DNA of 64,000 bases, taken from Crenothrix polyspora (GTDB lineage: Bacteria > Pseudomonadota > Gammaproteobacteria > Methylococcales > Methylomonadaceae). A model generated the notes under the pieces. It did no database searches and was not told the origin of the DNA. It saw nothing but the letters and a program-made list of their open reading frames with translations. The stretch covers positions 62,001 to 126,000 of the forward strand of contig NZ_FUKI01000126.1 of NCBI RefSeq assembly GCF_900163755.1. Reading direction: 5' to 3'. A program made the translations under genes and the position numbers. Of the stretch, positions 17,356 through 27,120 are shown one piece after another (position 1 is the first letter of the stretch; every line of letters begins with the position of its first letter).

Positions 17356-17955
17356 TTACTTACGCATTTGATTTTCAAAAATACTGTTCAAGCGTCTATT
17401 TTCTTCTTCGTGACTGTATTGATCCGCATTTTCAATTACGGGCAATCTGGGTTTAACAATCGCAACTGTTTGTGCAATAGGCGCTCTGGCAGACTTATAA
17501 GACGTATCGAGTCTGAAAATCTTTTCGTAAGTATTGGCTTTGTCGAAATCATCCCAAACCCGTTGTGGATAAACAATCGGTTTAGTAATCAGCGGTGCGG
17601 TTAATAAATCAAACGTACCGGCTGTCATGCGCCCAACCGTATCCAGAATACCTTTGACACCACCGCCAATCACACCATAAACAATATTGCTGTCTTCTTC
17701 GTTAGTGAGATTAATCATATTTTTAGGCACTTCAAGAAAACCAGTAGCAATGTTAGTAATACCGCTGATGGCTTTTTTTTCTACCTGGCGTTGATATTGT
17801 TGCTGACGAAAATGTTTTTGCACTTCCAGTTCGTGTTTTAAGAGCTTTTCATTTTGCGACTGTTGTTGGACATAATCTGCCTGTATTATTGGCGCAATTG
17901 TTAGCAGCACGCTGGTACAGGTTAAGGAAACGAAAAAACGATAGAATTTGCTCAT
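17356..17955 (-). CDS. exosortase system-associated protein, TIGR04073-like
   Basis: 199 residues. There is an N-terminal signal peptide (MSKFYRFFVSLTCTSVLLTI, cleavage likely after APIIQA). A conserved core follows: KAISGITNIATGFLEVPKNM, then VIGGGVKGILDTVGRMTAGT and FDLLTAPL. This Gly-rich pattern with EVPKNM and DLLT is the hallmark of the TIGR04073 family, which co-occurs with exosortase genomes; its molecular role is unknown. The mature protein should be periplasmic. A longer-than-usual charged linker (residues 30-60) and a C-terminal extension are present. It stands alone between the mini-gene and tex. This is consistent with the XrtA locus at 54816-64000. Confidence 0.75.
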   Translation of the reverse strand: MSKFYRFFVSLTCTSVLLTIAPIIQADYVQQQSQNEKLLKHELEVQKHFRQQQYQRQVEKKAISGITNIATGFLEVPKNMINLTNEEDSNIVYGVIGGGVKGILDTVGRMTAGTFDLLTAPLITKPIVYPQRVWDDFDKANTYEKIFRLDTSYKSARAPIAQTVAIVKPRLPVIENADQYSHEEENRRLNSIFENQMRK

Positions 17956-18013
17956 CTCACATCCTACTGGTTCAGTGAATAATTATGATCAGTATAGCAG
18001 AGCTTTTCAGGTT

Positions 18014-20302
18014 TTATTTTTTCAACGCCTTGGCCATTGCATTGGCCATTGCATTGGGTAGTGGCGCTGCTTGTGGTTTGATTTTATTGACGTGTTTTGA
18101 ATGATCACGCTCTTGCTTAGGCTGTATTTTATCTGCCGGATCAATCTGGCTTTTCATGGTTAACATAATACGTTTACGGTCGAGGTCAATCTCCAAAACC
18201 GTCACCTTGACCATATCGCCGGTTTTGACAATATCCCGCGCCTCTTTAACAAACGCATCTGCCAAATGCGAAATATGTACCAAACCATCTTGATGTACAC
18301 CAATATCGACAAACGCACCAAAGTTAGCCACATTAGTCACTACGCCTTCTAAGCGCATACCCACTTCCAAGTCAGTGATTTTTTCAATACCCGCTTTAAA
18401 AGTGATACTTTTAAAATCTGGCCGAGGATCACGACCAGGTTTTTCCAATTCTTGCAAAATATCGGTCACCGTTGGCAAGCCGAAACGCTCGTCGGTGTAA
18501 TTGGCGGCTGTTAAGCCGCGTAAAAATTGGCTTTGGCCGATAAGATCACGGATGGATTTACCAGTATCTTTAATAATCGCTTCCACTACCGGATAGGCTT
18601 CAGGATGCACGGCGGACGCATCCAATGGATTTTCACCATTCATAATACGTAAAAAGCCTGCCGCCTGTTCATAGGCTTTATCACCCAGACGCGGTACTTT
18701 TTTTAACTGCTTTCGGTTACTAAACGAACCGTGTTCGTTGCGGAAAGCGACAATATTTTCGCTGATACTGGCAGACAAGCCCGACACTTGCTTTAACAAA
18801 GCCACGGAGGCGGTATTTACATCGACACCTACTGCGTTCACGCAGTCCTCAACCACGGCATCCAGGCCTCTGGCCAAGTGCGCTTGATTCACATCGTGCT
18901 GATACTGACCGACACCAATAGATTTGGGATCAATTTTTACCAATTCCGCCAGTGGATCTTGTAAACGTCTGGCAATAGATACCGCGCCACGTAGCGAAAC
19001 ATCCAGATTCGGAAATTCCTTGGCGGCTAATTCCGATGCGGAATACACCGAAGCCCCCGCTTCTGAGACCGTGATCTTGGTAAATTTTAACTCCGTGTAA
19101 AATTTCATCACATCCGCTACCAATTGGTCGGTTTCGCGTGATGCCGTGCCGTTGCCAATACTCACCAAATTAACGCCGTGGGTTTTTATCAATTTGGCCA
19201 AACTGGCAATAGATTCTTGCCATTGGTTGCGTGGTTGATGCGGGTAAATGGTATCGGTGGCCAGTAATTTGCCGGTGGGATCAACCACCGCCACTTTTAC
19301 ACCGGTACGTATACCGGGATCTAAGCCCATTGTGGTTTTGGCGCCTGCGGGGGCTGCCAGCAGTAAATCGCGTAAATTACTGGCAAACACACGAATGGCT
19401 TCACGTTCCGCAGCCTCACGTAACGTGAGTTTTAAATCCAGATCAATACGGGTAAACAGCTTTATTTTCCAGGCCAAGCGAGCCGTTTCAGCCAGCCAGG
19501 CATCGGCAGGTTTACGGGTATCAGGAATAGTAAGATGGCGATGCACCGCTTGAATACACACTTCCTGCTCTAAGGGCTCATCCATGCCCGGCTTTAAGGT
19601 CGTGCTTAAAAAACCTTCGTTACGGCCACGGAATAAGGCTAACGCGCGGTGCGAGGGAATTTTATTGATGGCTTCATGGTAATCAAAATAATCTTTAAAC
19701 TTTTCGGCTTCGCGCTCTTTACCTGCCACAACAATTGAATGTATAACGCCTTTTTGCCAGACATGTTCACGTAAACTGGCCAGCAAACCCGCTGCTTCAG
19801 AAATACGCTCCATAATGATTTGCCGCGCACCTTCTAAAGCCGTAGTTACATCTGGCACACCTTTTTCACTGTCGATAAAGCGGGCTGCAATAACATCCGG
19901 CAGCAGATTGCGGTCTTCCAATAACGCATCAGATAGCGGTTCTAAGCCTGCTTCGCGGGCTATTTGCGCTTTGGTACGGCGTTTGGGTTTATAGGGTAAA
20001 TACAAATCTTCTAACAGCGTTTTGGTATCGGCGGCATTGATGGCATTTTCAAGTGCTGGGCTTAATTTATCTTGCGAGCGAATACTGTCCAAAATGCTGG
20101 CACGACGATCATTGAGTTCGCGTAAATAAACCAAGCGTTCGGCCAGTGTTCTTAGCTGGGTATCATCTAAACCGCCGGTGATTTCTTTGCGGTAACGGGC
20201 AATAAATGGCACGGTTGCACCTTCGTCCAATAAGGCAACAGCGACGCTGACTTGCTGGGTATTAACAGATAATTCTTCGGCAATGCGTTGGATGACATCC
20301 AT
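18014..20302 (-). CDS. tex: Tex family RNA-binding transcription accessory protein
   Basis: 762 residues, full length. The N-terminal Tex helical region starts [25 protein letters not shown] and [16 protein letters not shown] YqgF/RNase H-like domain begins near [20 protein letters not shown] helix-hairpin-helix segment follows ([15 protein letters not shown]). The C-terminal S1 domain is [20 protein letters not shown] then [14 protein letters not shown]. Tex binds nucleic acid and affects transcription and stress tolerance in the cytoplasm. The tail contains a short Met-Ala repeat ([13 protein letters not shown]) of no known role. It is a single gene. Confidence 0.96.
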   Translation of the reverse strand: MDVIQRIAEELSVNTQQVSVAVALLDEGATVPFIARYRKEITGGLDDTQLRTLAERLVYLRELNDRRASILDSIRSQDKLSPALENAINAADTKTLLEDLYLPYKPKRRTKAQIAREAGLEPLSDALLEDRNLLPDVIAARFIDSEKGVPDVTTALEGARQIIMERISEAAGLLASLREHVWQKGVIHSIVVAGKEREAEKFKDYFDYHEAINKIPSHRALALFRGRNEGFLSTTLKPGMDEPLEQEVCIQAVHRHLTIPDTRKPADAWLAETARLAWKIKLFTRIDLDLKLTLREAAEREAIRVFASNLRDLLLAAPAGAKTTMGLDPGIRTGVKVAVVDPTGKLLATDTIYPHQPRNQWQESIASLAKLIKTHGVNLVSIGNGTASRETDQLVADVMKFYTELKFTKITVSEAGASVYSASELAAKEFPNLDVSLRGAVSIARRLQDPLAELVKIDPKSIGVGQYQHDVNQAHLARGLDAVVEDCVNAVGVDVNTASVALLKQVSGLSASISENIVAFRNEHGSFSNRKQLKKVPRLGDKAYEQAAGFLRIMNGENPLDASAVHPEAYPVVEAIIKDTGKSIRDLIGQSQFLRGLTAANYTDERFGLPTVTDILQELEKPGRDPRPDFKSITFKAGIEKITDLEVGMRLEGVVTNVANFGAFVDIGVHQDGLVHISHLADAFVKEARDIVKTGDMVKVTVLEIDLDRKRIMLTMKSQIDPADKIQPKQERDHSKHVNKIKPQAAPLPNAMANAMAKALKK

Positions 20303-20445
20303 TTTTCTATGATTTATACAGTTAAAGTAAGTGTATTGTAGCAGTAAGCCAATAACACATCGAACTTGGCGGGTAAAAATTGATACAGCGGAGAGAGATT
20401 GGACAAATCAAGAAATATTTAAAACACTGTGCTGTTATAGGGCAG

Positions 20446-21684
20446 TTAGTGGTTTATTAATGATATTTTAGCGAGCCATGAACGCATTGTTTGCACTCGC
20501 TCCCAGAGCTTTGGCGTGTGTTTGACTTTACGCTTTAAGCGATGATAAGCCACCGAAAATACCGTGTAGGTTTTACCTAATACAGTTGTGCCATGATAAT
20601 AATTATACAAATTTAATTCGTGATTACACCATTGGGTTTTATAAGCTTCATCGCCAATGGTAAAATCGTAAGTTTCGATACCATTATCAATGCACCATTC
20701 AAATAGCTTCCACATCAATAAGCCGCCCGGTGCATACCGGGTTAGTTCAGATTGCTCGTAAGTTGGGTACAAATGGTAAAAACGTTTTTTATAAACCAGA
20801 CCCCAATGCGTAGCAATAACTCTATCATCTAATGTCAACGCACTCATATGCACCATGCCTGATGGATATAATTGCAGCGATAATGCTGCAAAAAAATCAC
20901 AGACTTCTTTGCTGGCAAATAAATTACTGACCCCCATTTCCATATAACTACGCACTTTTTGGCTAATCATATCGGCCAAAAAACGCTTTGTTTGCGTAGA
21001 ATGGGTGGCGATAACAAATTCAACCTGGCCGAATTCTCGTAAGCGCTTATGTTTTCTTTTTTCGGTATCAAGGGATTTTTTACTGCGTTTTTGTGTTAGG
21101 AAGGCATTAAAATCAGTTCCTAAGTCGGTAAAATGGGCGCTGCTGGCGGTTGGGATGCAGGGCAGTGATACAAAGGGGTTAAGTTGGCCACCAATAGTTT
21201 GCGGCATTTCTTCGAAGACAATGCTGTCAAAAGCAGGTAATTGTGCTTGAATGATACGCCATGCTTGCTGAAATAGCGCTGCGGGCAGTTTTTTAGAATA
21301 GTCGGGGCTTAATAATGGCCCATGATAATCTGCAACTTCGCCGCCTAGCCAAACTAAACAGCGGATACCGTGGCGTTTTTCAATACCCAGCGGTAAAATC
21401 ATAATCGGTTGGTCAAGCGGGTATTTAACAACAACTAAACACGCTTGACAATTTGTTACTATGTCAACGCTGTCATGCCATTGTTTTAAAAAATTAAAAC
21501 TCTGAAACGCATAGTTATCACCGGACTCTTCAAAAGAGCGCCAAATGCTTTCTATGTCGGCAAAAGAATTAAAAATAACGGTTTTAAGAGACTCAGTTAC
21601 TAACAACGACGACCTACCAATTCTATTAAAGGGATTAAAGGGATATTGAATGCACTTGCTTTTATTGATATTCCCAGAAAACAC
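20446..21684 (-). CDS. FemAB/GNAT-like acyltransferase of exopolysaccharide locus
   Basis: 412 residues. Three regions match the BioF2-like/Acetyltransf_6 fold: the N-terminal part (IWRSFEESGDNYAFQSFNFL), a central FLTQKRSKKSLDTEKRKHKR, and a C-terminal YAPGGLLMWKLFEWCIDNGI then ETYDFTIGDEAYKTQW. Family members occur in cellulose (CelD) and exosortase-linked polysaccharide operons and transfer acyl or aminoacyl groups. Here it could acylate a free amine on a sugar, which would fit the nearby polysaccharide deacetylase. The start at 21684 gives a 25-residue leader of doubtful value; a shorter start at the internal valine/methionine region is possible. It is separated from the GT4 gene by 460 bp of repeats, so it may be transcribed on its own. 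Confidence 0.7.
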   Translation of the reverse strand: MFSGNINKSKCIQYPFNPFNRIGRSSLLVTESLKTVIFNSFADIESIWRSFEESGDNYAFQSFNFLKQWHDSVDIVTNCQACLVVVKYPLDQPIMILPLGIEKRHGIRCLVWLGGEVADYHGPLLSPDYSKKLPAALFQQAWRIIQAQLPAFDSIVFEEMPQTIGGQLNPFVSLPCIPTASSAHFTDLGTDFNAFLTQKRSKKSLDTEKRKHKRLREFGQVEFVIATHSTQTKRFLADMISQKVRSYMEMGVSNLFASKEVCDFFAALSLQLYPSGMVHMSALTLDDRVIATHWGLVYKKRFYHLYPTYEQSELTRYAPGGLLMWKLFEWCIDNGIETYDFTIGDEAYKTQWCNHELNLYNYYHGTTVLGKTYTVFSVAYHRLKRKVKHTPKLWERVQTMRSWLAKISLINH

Positions 21685-21774
21685 TATTTTAAAATAATGC
21701 GTTGCCAGTAATTGCAGTAATTGTTAAATTTTTAATGACAGTGTTTTCAGTCTGCATTGATTACCCAATAGATA

Positions 21775-21899
21775 CAGCGTTTTCAACTTAGGACAGTTAC
21801 AGCCACCGTTCGTGCTGAGCTTGTCGAAGCACGAACGGCACACTTTGACAAGCTCAGTGCGAACGGTTACGCTGCAACTATTGAACTGTGAAAACGCTG
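21775..21899 (+). repeat. family A MITE, copy A1 (125 bp)
   Basis: The ends are CAGCGTTTTCAACTTAGGAC and its imperfect inverse ending TGAAAACGCTG; TA flanks both sides (21773-21774, 21900-21901). The centre holds the REP pair 21806-21866 (two arms with AGCTTGTCGAA and TTTGACAAGCT). The element contains no coding capacity. Confidence 0.75.
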
Positions 21900-21953
21900 T
21901 ATATGCGCTCTATATTTGGAGGCCAGGTTCTGCTTAATTATCAGGCAGAGCCT

Positions 21954-22068
21954 AGTACTCAGTCAATCTTGGTATGTCAGGTATATTTTTGATCAGCGTG
22001 AGACCTACGAGGTTTTAAAAACCTCGTAGGTTTTTGCAACACCCGACAAAATAAAGTTGACTAAGTAG
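21954..22068. repeat. family B inverted-repeat element, copy B2
   Basis: Left end AGTACTCAGTCAATCTTGGT, centre palindrome GACCTACGAGGTTTT with its inverse, right end AAAGTTGACTAAGTAG. It is the same family as 12789-12903 and 57803-57916. Confidence 0.65.
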
Positions 22069-22143
22069 TAGCATCCATTTGGTGTAATTAACGTAATATA
22101 ACACTACTGTACCTGACATTGCCTTAGCAGATGTCAATAAAAT

Positions 22144-23277
22144 CTAGCTTTTTGCAGGTATTTCAATAGGAAAAGAAAGTAATTCACGGTAAAACGCAAT
22201 AATATGCTCTACCATTGTGGAAAATCTAAAATGAGTATAGACATATTTATGCAAGGCGGCAGCTAATTGTTCAGCGCCGTCATGATCATCAAGTACAAAT
22301 TGCATTGCTTTGGCCAGTTCATGTGCATTGCCTGCTGGCAATAACTGATTGGCATGTGGACCAAAAATTTCAGGAATTCCGCCTACGTTGGTGGTCAATA
22401 ACGGTACTTTTGCCGCCGCAGTTTCCAAGACAATGTAAGGGAATGATTCTGCCAAAGAGGGCACAACAACACACCGCGCATTAATAAAGGCTTTGGTTAC
22501 CGGAAAAATGGGTGGGTTAAAGGTGACTTGTTCGGTTAAATTAAGCTCTTTAACACGGTGTTTAAAAAACTCTTCATCAGGGCCTGCGCCAAAAACCAAT
22601 AGGCTGACATTACGCTCTTTGAGCAAAGTGAGTGCCTGTAATAAAATATCCAAGCCCTTAAGCTTTCTTATTTCACCCACAAAGACAAACTGATTTTCAG
22701 GTGTGTTGCGATTAAGGCTGTTAAATTCATGATCGCGCAAACCGTTATGCACGATGCGATGCTCACACGAGAAGCCGCCCATTTTACCACGATATGTTTC
22801 TGCGCTGGATTTACTATCGAAAATAATACCGTCAGTGAATTTTTTTAAATAGCGTTCTAACGACAAATAAAACATGCCTGTTGGTGTGGTAATAGAATAG
22901 TGCATTGAGCCACCGTGTGGGGTGTAAATGGCTTTGGCAGTTAATATTTTGGCCATAATGCGTCCGTAGGCACCGCCTTTAGCACCGTGCCCATGCACAA
23001 CATCGATATTTTGTTTAGCACACAACCGTGGAATATCGCGTAAAACTTTTATGTCAGAAAAGCCAATATGGCGACTCATTGGAACCCGATGTACACCTAA
23101 AGTGCAGATGGCTTGTAACGCATCCAGCTTACTGGCTGCGCTGTTGCCACCGGTTGACGCATCGCAAATAATACCGACATTATAACCCAATCGTGCTTGT
23201 TCTTCGGCAAGGTCGCACACATGACGAAACAGCCCACCGACAGGTGAACGAAATACATGAAGAATATTCATCGACAT
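22144..23277 (-). CDS. glycosyltransferase family 4
   Basis: 377 residues with a GT-B fold. The N-terminal half opens with MNILHVFRSPVGGLFRHVCD, followed by a GHGAKGGAYGR segment and IYTPHGGSMHYS. The C-terminal nucleotide-sugar half contains FVFVGEIRKLKGLDILLQAL and FGAGPDEEF. The E-x7-E type motif is VPSLAESFPYIVLETAAAKVPLL. It probably adds a hexose to the growing exopolysaccharide at the inner membrane. Neighbouring genes downstream and upstream on the same strand (GNAT, formyltransferase, deacetylase, initiating transferase) form a single pathway, though repeat-filled gaps of 440-460 bp separate it from both. Donor sugar is not predictable. Confidence 0.85.
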   Translation of the reverse strand: MSMNILHVFRSPVGGLFRHVCDLAEEQARLGYNVGIICDASTGGNSAASKLDALQAICTLGVHRVPMSRHIGFSDIKVLRDIPRLCAKQNIDVVHGHGAKGGAYGRIMAKILTAKAIYTPHGGSMHYSITTPTGMFYLSLERYLKKFTDGIIFDSKSSAETYRGKMGGFSCEHRIVHNGLRDHEFNSLNRNTPENQFVFVGEIRKLKGLDILLQALTLLKERNVSLLVFGAGPDEEFFKHRVKELNLTEQVTFNPPIFPVTKAFINARCVVVPSLAESFPYIVLETAAAKVPLLTTNVGGIPEIFGPHANQLLPAGNAHELAKAMQFVLDDHDGAEQLAAALHKYVYTHFRFSTMVEHIIAFYRELLSFPIEIPAKS

Positions 23278-23377
23278 ACAATCCTTATTAATTGTTTAGC
23301 GTTGAAAAAAAATTTAATATTTTCAGCGGCTGATGTACAAAAAAACATATAAAACTGCCACGTTTTGGTAATTATTC

Positions 23378-23459
23378 AGTCCTCCTCTTTGAAAAAGAGG
23401 GGTTAGGGGAGATTTTTTAAATAAATCTCCCTCAATCCCCCTTTTTCAAAGGGGGATTG
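23378..23459. repeat. 82-bp inverted repeat with poly-purine arms
   Basis: Left arm TCAGTCCTCCTCTTTGAAAA with GAGGGGTTAGGGGAGATTT, right arm AAATCTCCCTCAATCCCC with CTTTTTCAAAGGGGGATTGA; the arms pair to form a long imperfect hairpin. Such sequences are dispersed intergenic repeats in many proteobacteria. It lies beside family A copy A2. Confidence 0.6.
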
Positions 23460-23467
23460 AACACTTA

Positions 23468-23592
23468 CAGCGTTTTCAATTTAGAACAGTTACAGCCACC
23501 GTTCGTGCTGAGCTTGTCGAAGCATGAACGGCACACTTCGACAAGCTCAGTGCGAACGGTTACGCTGTAACTATTGAACTGTGAAAACGCTG
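23468..23592 (+). repeat. family A MITE, copy A2 (125 bp)
   Basis: Same length, ends and TA flanks (23466-23467, 23593-23594) as A1, with the REP pair at its centre. Directly after the right TA comes AGCGTTTTCAATTCAC, which resembles another left end and may be a trace of a second insertion. Confidence 0.75.
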
Positions 23593-23716
23593 TAAGCGTT
23601 TTCAATTCACATCGATTACTCAACAAAATATACCTGTTCTGGAGGTCAGGCTTTACCTGATCTCCATTTAGTGTAATTAATCAGTTATGAAAATACTGTA
23701 CACATTTTGTTCATCA

Positions 23717-24490
23717 TCATTTCACACCTTTGTGTCGCCAATTTTGTATATACTCCAATAAAGTGGGGTGATGCCATAGTTGTGACGGAAATACACCTTG
23801 TTTAATAGTTAACCGATTTTCTTTTATATCATCTAGTGTCGCTATCATCAGTGGAATCGCCTTGGCGATTTGATGAATCGGGTAGGTATTTAAATTATCT
23901 TGCTTATTTACCTGAATAGTGGCTTGATAAAGTACACCTCCTGTATCAATGCCTGGGTCAACAAGGTGTAATGTAACACCACAATTATCAGCATCGCTAT
24001 TTGCCAAAGCCCAGTAGCCGCCATGTGTGCCACGGTATTTTGGCGTAATGCCGTTATGGGTATTAATAAAAGGCGCGGCTATGCACGTCAGCACGTTGTT
24101 CGCTATGATTCTCGTGCCATTAACAACCACTGCATCAGGTTGAATTTCTTTTAGTAAAGCAATTACTTCCGCACTGTTAACGGTGGCTACTCTAATGGTA
24201 GTCGCGGTTGGGAAATTGTCCTCATTCAGCCCGTAAGCAGAAATAAGTTGCGTAATTCTGCCGGTAGATAATTTTTCAAGTAACCGATTAACCACTAAAA
24301 AAAACAATTGTCCAACTGTTTTTGCAGCACCTAGTTTCGCCATTCTGCGTTGTATCATTATTTTTGCCGAAGGTTTATCTTCAACAATTATGTTGACGAT
24401 GTCGACATGCGAGGCTAAGCCGTTATACATTATTCTGGAAGACTGCCTATTACCACACAACATAACAACGCGGATTTTTTTGGTATTCAT
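23717..24490 (-). CDS. formyltransferase-family enzyme (sugar N-formyltransferase-like)
   Basis: 257 residues. The 10-formyl-tetrahydrofolate transferase active site is complete: Asn143 and His145 in FINTHNGITPKYRG, and Asp182 in VDPGIDTGGVLYQA. An N-terminal Rossmann region begins RVVMLCGNRQSSRI. The protein is too short for tRNA-fMet formyltransferase and lacks its C-terminal tRNA-binding domain. It starts immediately after the stop of the polysaccharide deacetylase gene (no gap), so the two are translated together. It may formylate an amino sugar or intermediate in the exopolysaccharide pathway. The pairing recalls ArnA (formyltransferase) and ArnD (NodB-type deformylase), although neither gene is an orthologue. 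Substrate unknown. Confidence 0.75.
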   Translation of the reverse strand: MNTKKIRVVMLCGNRQSSRIMYNGLASHVDIVNIIVEDKPSAKIMIQRRMAKLGAAKTVGQLFFLVVNRLLEKLSTGRITQLISAYGLNEDNFPTATTIRVATVNSAEVIALLKEIQPDAVVVNGTRIIANNVLTCIAAPFINTHNGITPKYRGTHGGYWALANSDADNCGVTLHLVDPGIDTGGVLYQATIQVNKQDNLNTYPIHQIAKAIPLMIATLDDIKENRLTIKQGVFPSQLWHHPTLLEYIQNWRHKGVK

Positions 24491-25468
24491 TTATGCGTCC
24501 TGCATTTGACACAACTCGCTCATATTTAATGAAACCATGTCGTAATTTTTTGTTAAAAGCTGATAGTGTGTAATAATTTCGCTAAGAAAATCAATGTTTT
24601 TACTGATATTAATTCCAAAGTCATGTGGATGCCACCACAAATGAAACAAGCGTTTATTAATAGCGGCATCGTCCATTGCTTTTTTAATTCGCCTTAAACG
24701 CAATTTTTCCAAACCGGCTAACTTGGCTGAATAGGGGCGAAGATAGCGACTTGACGGGAAGTTAAATGGCGCATTTTGGACACAGGTGTTTAAATCGTAA
24801 GTATTTTGGCCGGACAGATTAATATACGCATCCATTAAGCGAAACGCTCTTCGAAATTGATTTTGACTGACATCCACAGAGGCGGCTTTATACATCCAGC
24901 TTGATTCTTTACCTCTAAAACACTGCACACCCAATTGGGTTAGCGTAGAAAAATAGTCAGCATTCCATTGATTGCGCGGAAAAACAATGCTTTTTATGGT
25001 AATGCCTTTGCGTTTTGCAATCGCGATAGCCGCAGCAATGTCTTGTTCAAATTGAGCTTGTGTTTGGCCGTCTTCGAGACAGTAATAATGGGAAAAGGTA
25101 TGTGTACCTACCTCCTGGCCATCGTGCTGAAGAATTAAGTCGATAAGCTCAGGGGCAAAATGATATAAGCTATCAAGTTCTCCTGCTTGTTCTGCATATT
25201 TATACGGTGAAAGCACTGCCTTGGTATAGGTTGGCAATAAGTCAGGTTGGTTTTGCTTTAAATCGTGAGTATCATTACAAAACAAAAGCCCGACCGCTGC
25301 CCACGTCACATGAACATCGTTCTGACTGAACACCTGTAACATTTCGGGTATGGCTTTTCTAACACCCTGAAGATTATCTTTGTATTGTTCAATGCTTACT
25401 ATATCTCTCATTCCCCAATACAGCTCAAAATCAAGAGACACAGTAAAAACGCCACGGTTTAGATTCAT
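24491..25468 (-). CDS. polysaccharide deacetylase family protein (NodB-like)
   Basis: 325 residues. NodB-like motifs are present: SLDFELYWG (metal-binding Asp13, in place of the usual TFDDG) and HTFSH (His123 and His127). Arg/Trp-containing motifs follow (FPRNQWNADYF) and a late LWWHPHDFG with the C-terminal His motif. Family members remove N-acetyl or N-formyl groups from sugars with a divalent metal. No signal peptide is visible, so it would act in the cytoplasm on lipid-linked or nucleotide-linked sugars, or be attached peripherally. Coupled with the following formyltransferase gene. It is followed upstream by about 200 bp and then the initiating glycosylphosphotransferase. Confidence 0.82.
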   Translation of the reverse strand: MNLNRGVFTVSLDFELYWGMRDIVSIEQYKDNLQGVRKAIPEMLQVFSQNDVHVTWAAVGLLFCNDTHDLKQNQPDLLPTYTKAVLSPYKYAEQAGELDSLYHFAPELIDLILQHDGQEVGTHTFSHYYCLEDGQTQAQFEQDIAAAIAIAKRKGITIKSIVFPRNQWNADYFSTLTQLGVQCFRGKESSWMYKAASVDVSQNQFRRAFRLMDAYINLSGQNTYDLNTCVQNAPFNFPSSRYLRPYSAKLAGLEKLRLRRIKKAMDDAAINKRLFHLWWHPHDFGINISKNIDFLSEIITHYQLLTKNYDMVSLNMSELCQMQDA

Positions 25469-25665
25469 ATTAATATCCTATTGTAATGAAACCGAGGAGA
25501 AGCACACTGCCTTACCACTGCAAAACGAGTCCCCTCGAGTATGATTAAAAACTAAAAACCGCCAACGTCCAATTAACAGCCAGCATGAAATAAGCTTAAT
25601 AACACGTCCCTGGTTATGTGCCAGTTTTTAGTTTTGTTAACGTACTTTACGCGATACAGTTAACT

Positions 25666-27120
25666 TTAATACGCATTTTTTTGATCAAGAACAACAAATA
25701 CGGTTCTGAAGATAATAAAAATGTCTAAAAAAAACGACCAATTTTTAATGTAGTCTATGTCGTACTCTACGCGTTTTAATATTTTTTCTTCGGTATCGGT
25801 TTCGCCACGCCAGCCATTAACTTGTGCCCAACCGGTGACACCTGGCTTAACTTTATGGCGTTCAGCATAGCCTGCAACCGCTACTTCATACAGTTTACCT
25901 GCCGCACTGGCTGATAACGCGTGAGGACGTGGGCCAACTATAGACATGTCACCTTTTAACACATTGTAAAATTGAGGAATCTCATCAAGACTGCTACGTC
26001 GTAAAAAAGCACCTAACTTGGTCACTCTGGGGTCATCTCGAGTAACTAAGGTTTTTGCCGTCATGTCCGCCTGATTAACATACATTGAACGGAATTTATA
26101 AACCTCAATTAACTGGTTGTTATAGCCATAGCGTTTTTGTTTAAACAATATAGGTCCTGGGCTATCCAGTTTAATAAGCAGGCCAATAATCAGATACACT
26201 GGGGTTAGTAGCACGCAAAAAAGTAAGCCCAGTAAGCGATCTTCCGCCAGCTTTATCAAAAAATCCCAATCGGAAAGGGGTTTATTCAAAATTTCTACCG
26301 TTGGAATACCGTTAAAGTATTCTATCTTGTGATCGGCGTAACTGTGCATAGAAAAGCTGGGAATTAATCGAACCGGCACGGGTAACAGCTTAAGTTTCAT
26401 GCTGATCTCTTCAATTCGTTCACGGGCTTCTAAAGGCAATACCACAAATATTTCGTAGCAACGGTTATCACGTACGTATTGCACTAAAGCATCTATATTG
26501 CCAACCAGTGGACTGCCATTAACCATTGCGGGGGTTCTGTCTAAACGATCGTCAAACAGTCCTGTTACTTTAATCCACGGGCTTTTATCGTTTTGCACGG
26601 CATCAATAAATTCGCCTGTCCGCGCATTGACACCAAATATTACAATTTGACGTGTTAAGTGTCCCTTAATGGCGAGTTCTTTGAGCAGCATATAAACTGC
26701 GGTTCTCTCAAGACCCAAGGCAAGGGTAACGCCTAGCCACCAAAGCAGTACCCACCACTGTGAAAATATCGCTATTCTGAAAGAGCCCAGTAAAATCACA
26801 CAAAAAATAAATGCAACCACTCTGATAAGGCCAACAATTTTTTTGTCTTTCTCAAGCGCATTCGCGGTTAAATTAAAGCGATATAATCCGGAAATATAAA
26901 ATACGCCCACGATTGAAAGTGCGGTCAGCATCATGAGTAATTGATGTGCCAGATAGCTTTCGTTGCTATTGTGAACAACAAATAAACAGACGACCGTGCC
27001 GGATAGCCACACGATGAGTCCTTCTAGTACCATCAGGCAAGCAACGACTATTTTTCCGGATAGCGCATTACAGTTAAAGTGTTTCATAATATTGGAATAA
27101 TACAGAAAATTTGTTAGCAT
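25666..27120 (-). CDS. undecaprenyl-phosphate glycosylphosphotransferase (WcaJ-like), initiates exopolysaccharide
   Basis: 484 residues; an in-frame ATG at 27087 (MKHFNCNALSG) is an equally good start. Four or five N-terminal membrane segments precede a CoA-binding-like Rossmann domain (IVIFGVNARTGEF) and a further membrane helix. The catalytic bacterial sugar transferase domain follows: SPGPILFKQKRYG, VYKFRSMY, LRRSSLDEIPQFYNVLKGDM, SIVGPRP and KPGVTGWAQVNGWRGETDT. It transfers a sugar-1-phosphate from UDP-sugar to undecaprenyl phosphate, the first step of repeat-unit assembly. It is the first gene of the leftward exopolysaccharide set; a long AT-rich upstream region may hold regulatory sites. 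Confidence 0.92.
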   Translation of the reverse strand: MLTNFLYYSNIMKHFNCNALSGKIVVACLMVLEGLIVWLSGTVVCLFVVHNSNESYLAHQLLMMLTALSIVGVFYISGLYRFNLTANALEKDKKIVGLIRVVAFIFCVILLGSFRIAIFSQWWVLLWWLGVTLALGLERTAVYMLLKELAIKGHLTRQIVIFGVNARTGEFIDAVQNDKSPWIKVTGLFDDRLDRTPAMVNGSPLVGNIDALVQYVRDNRCYEIFVVLPLEARERIEEISMKLKLLPVPVRLIPSFSMHSYADHKIEYFNGIPTVEILNKPLSDWDFLIKLAEDRLLGLLFCVLLTPVYLIIGLLIKLDSPGPILFKQKRYGYNNQLIEVYKFRSMYVNQADMTAKTLVTRDDPRVTKLGAFLRRSSLDEIPQFYNVLKGDMSIVGPRPHALSASAAGKLYEVAVAGYAERHKVKPGVTGWAQVNGWRGETDTEEKILKRVEYDIDYIKNWSFFLDIFIIFRTVFVVLDQKNAY

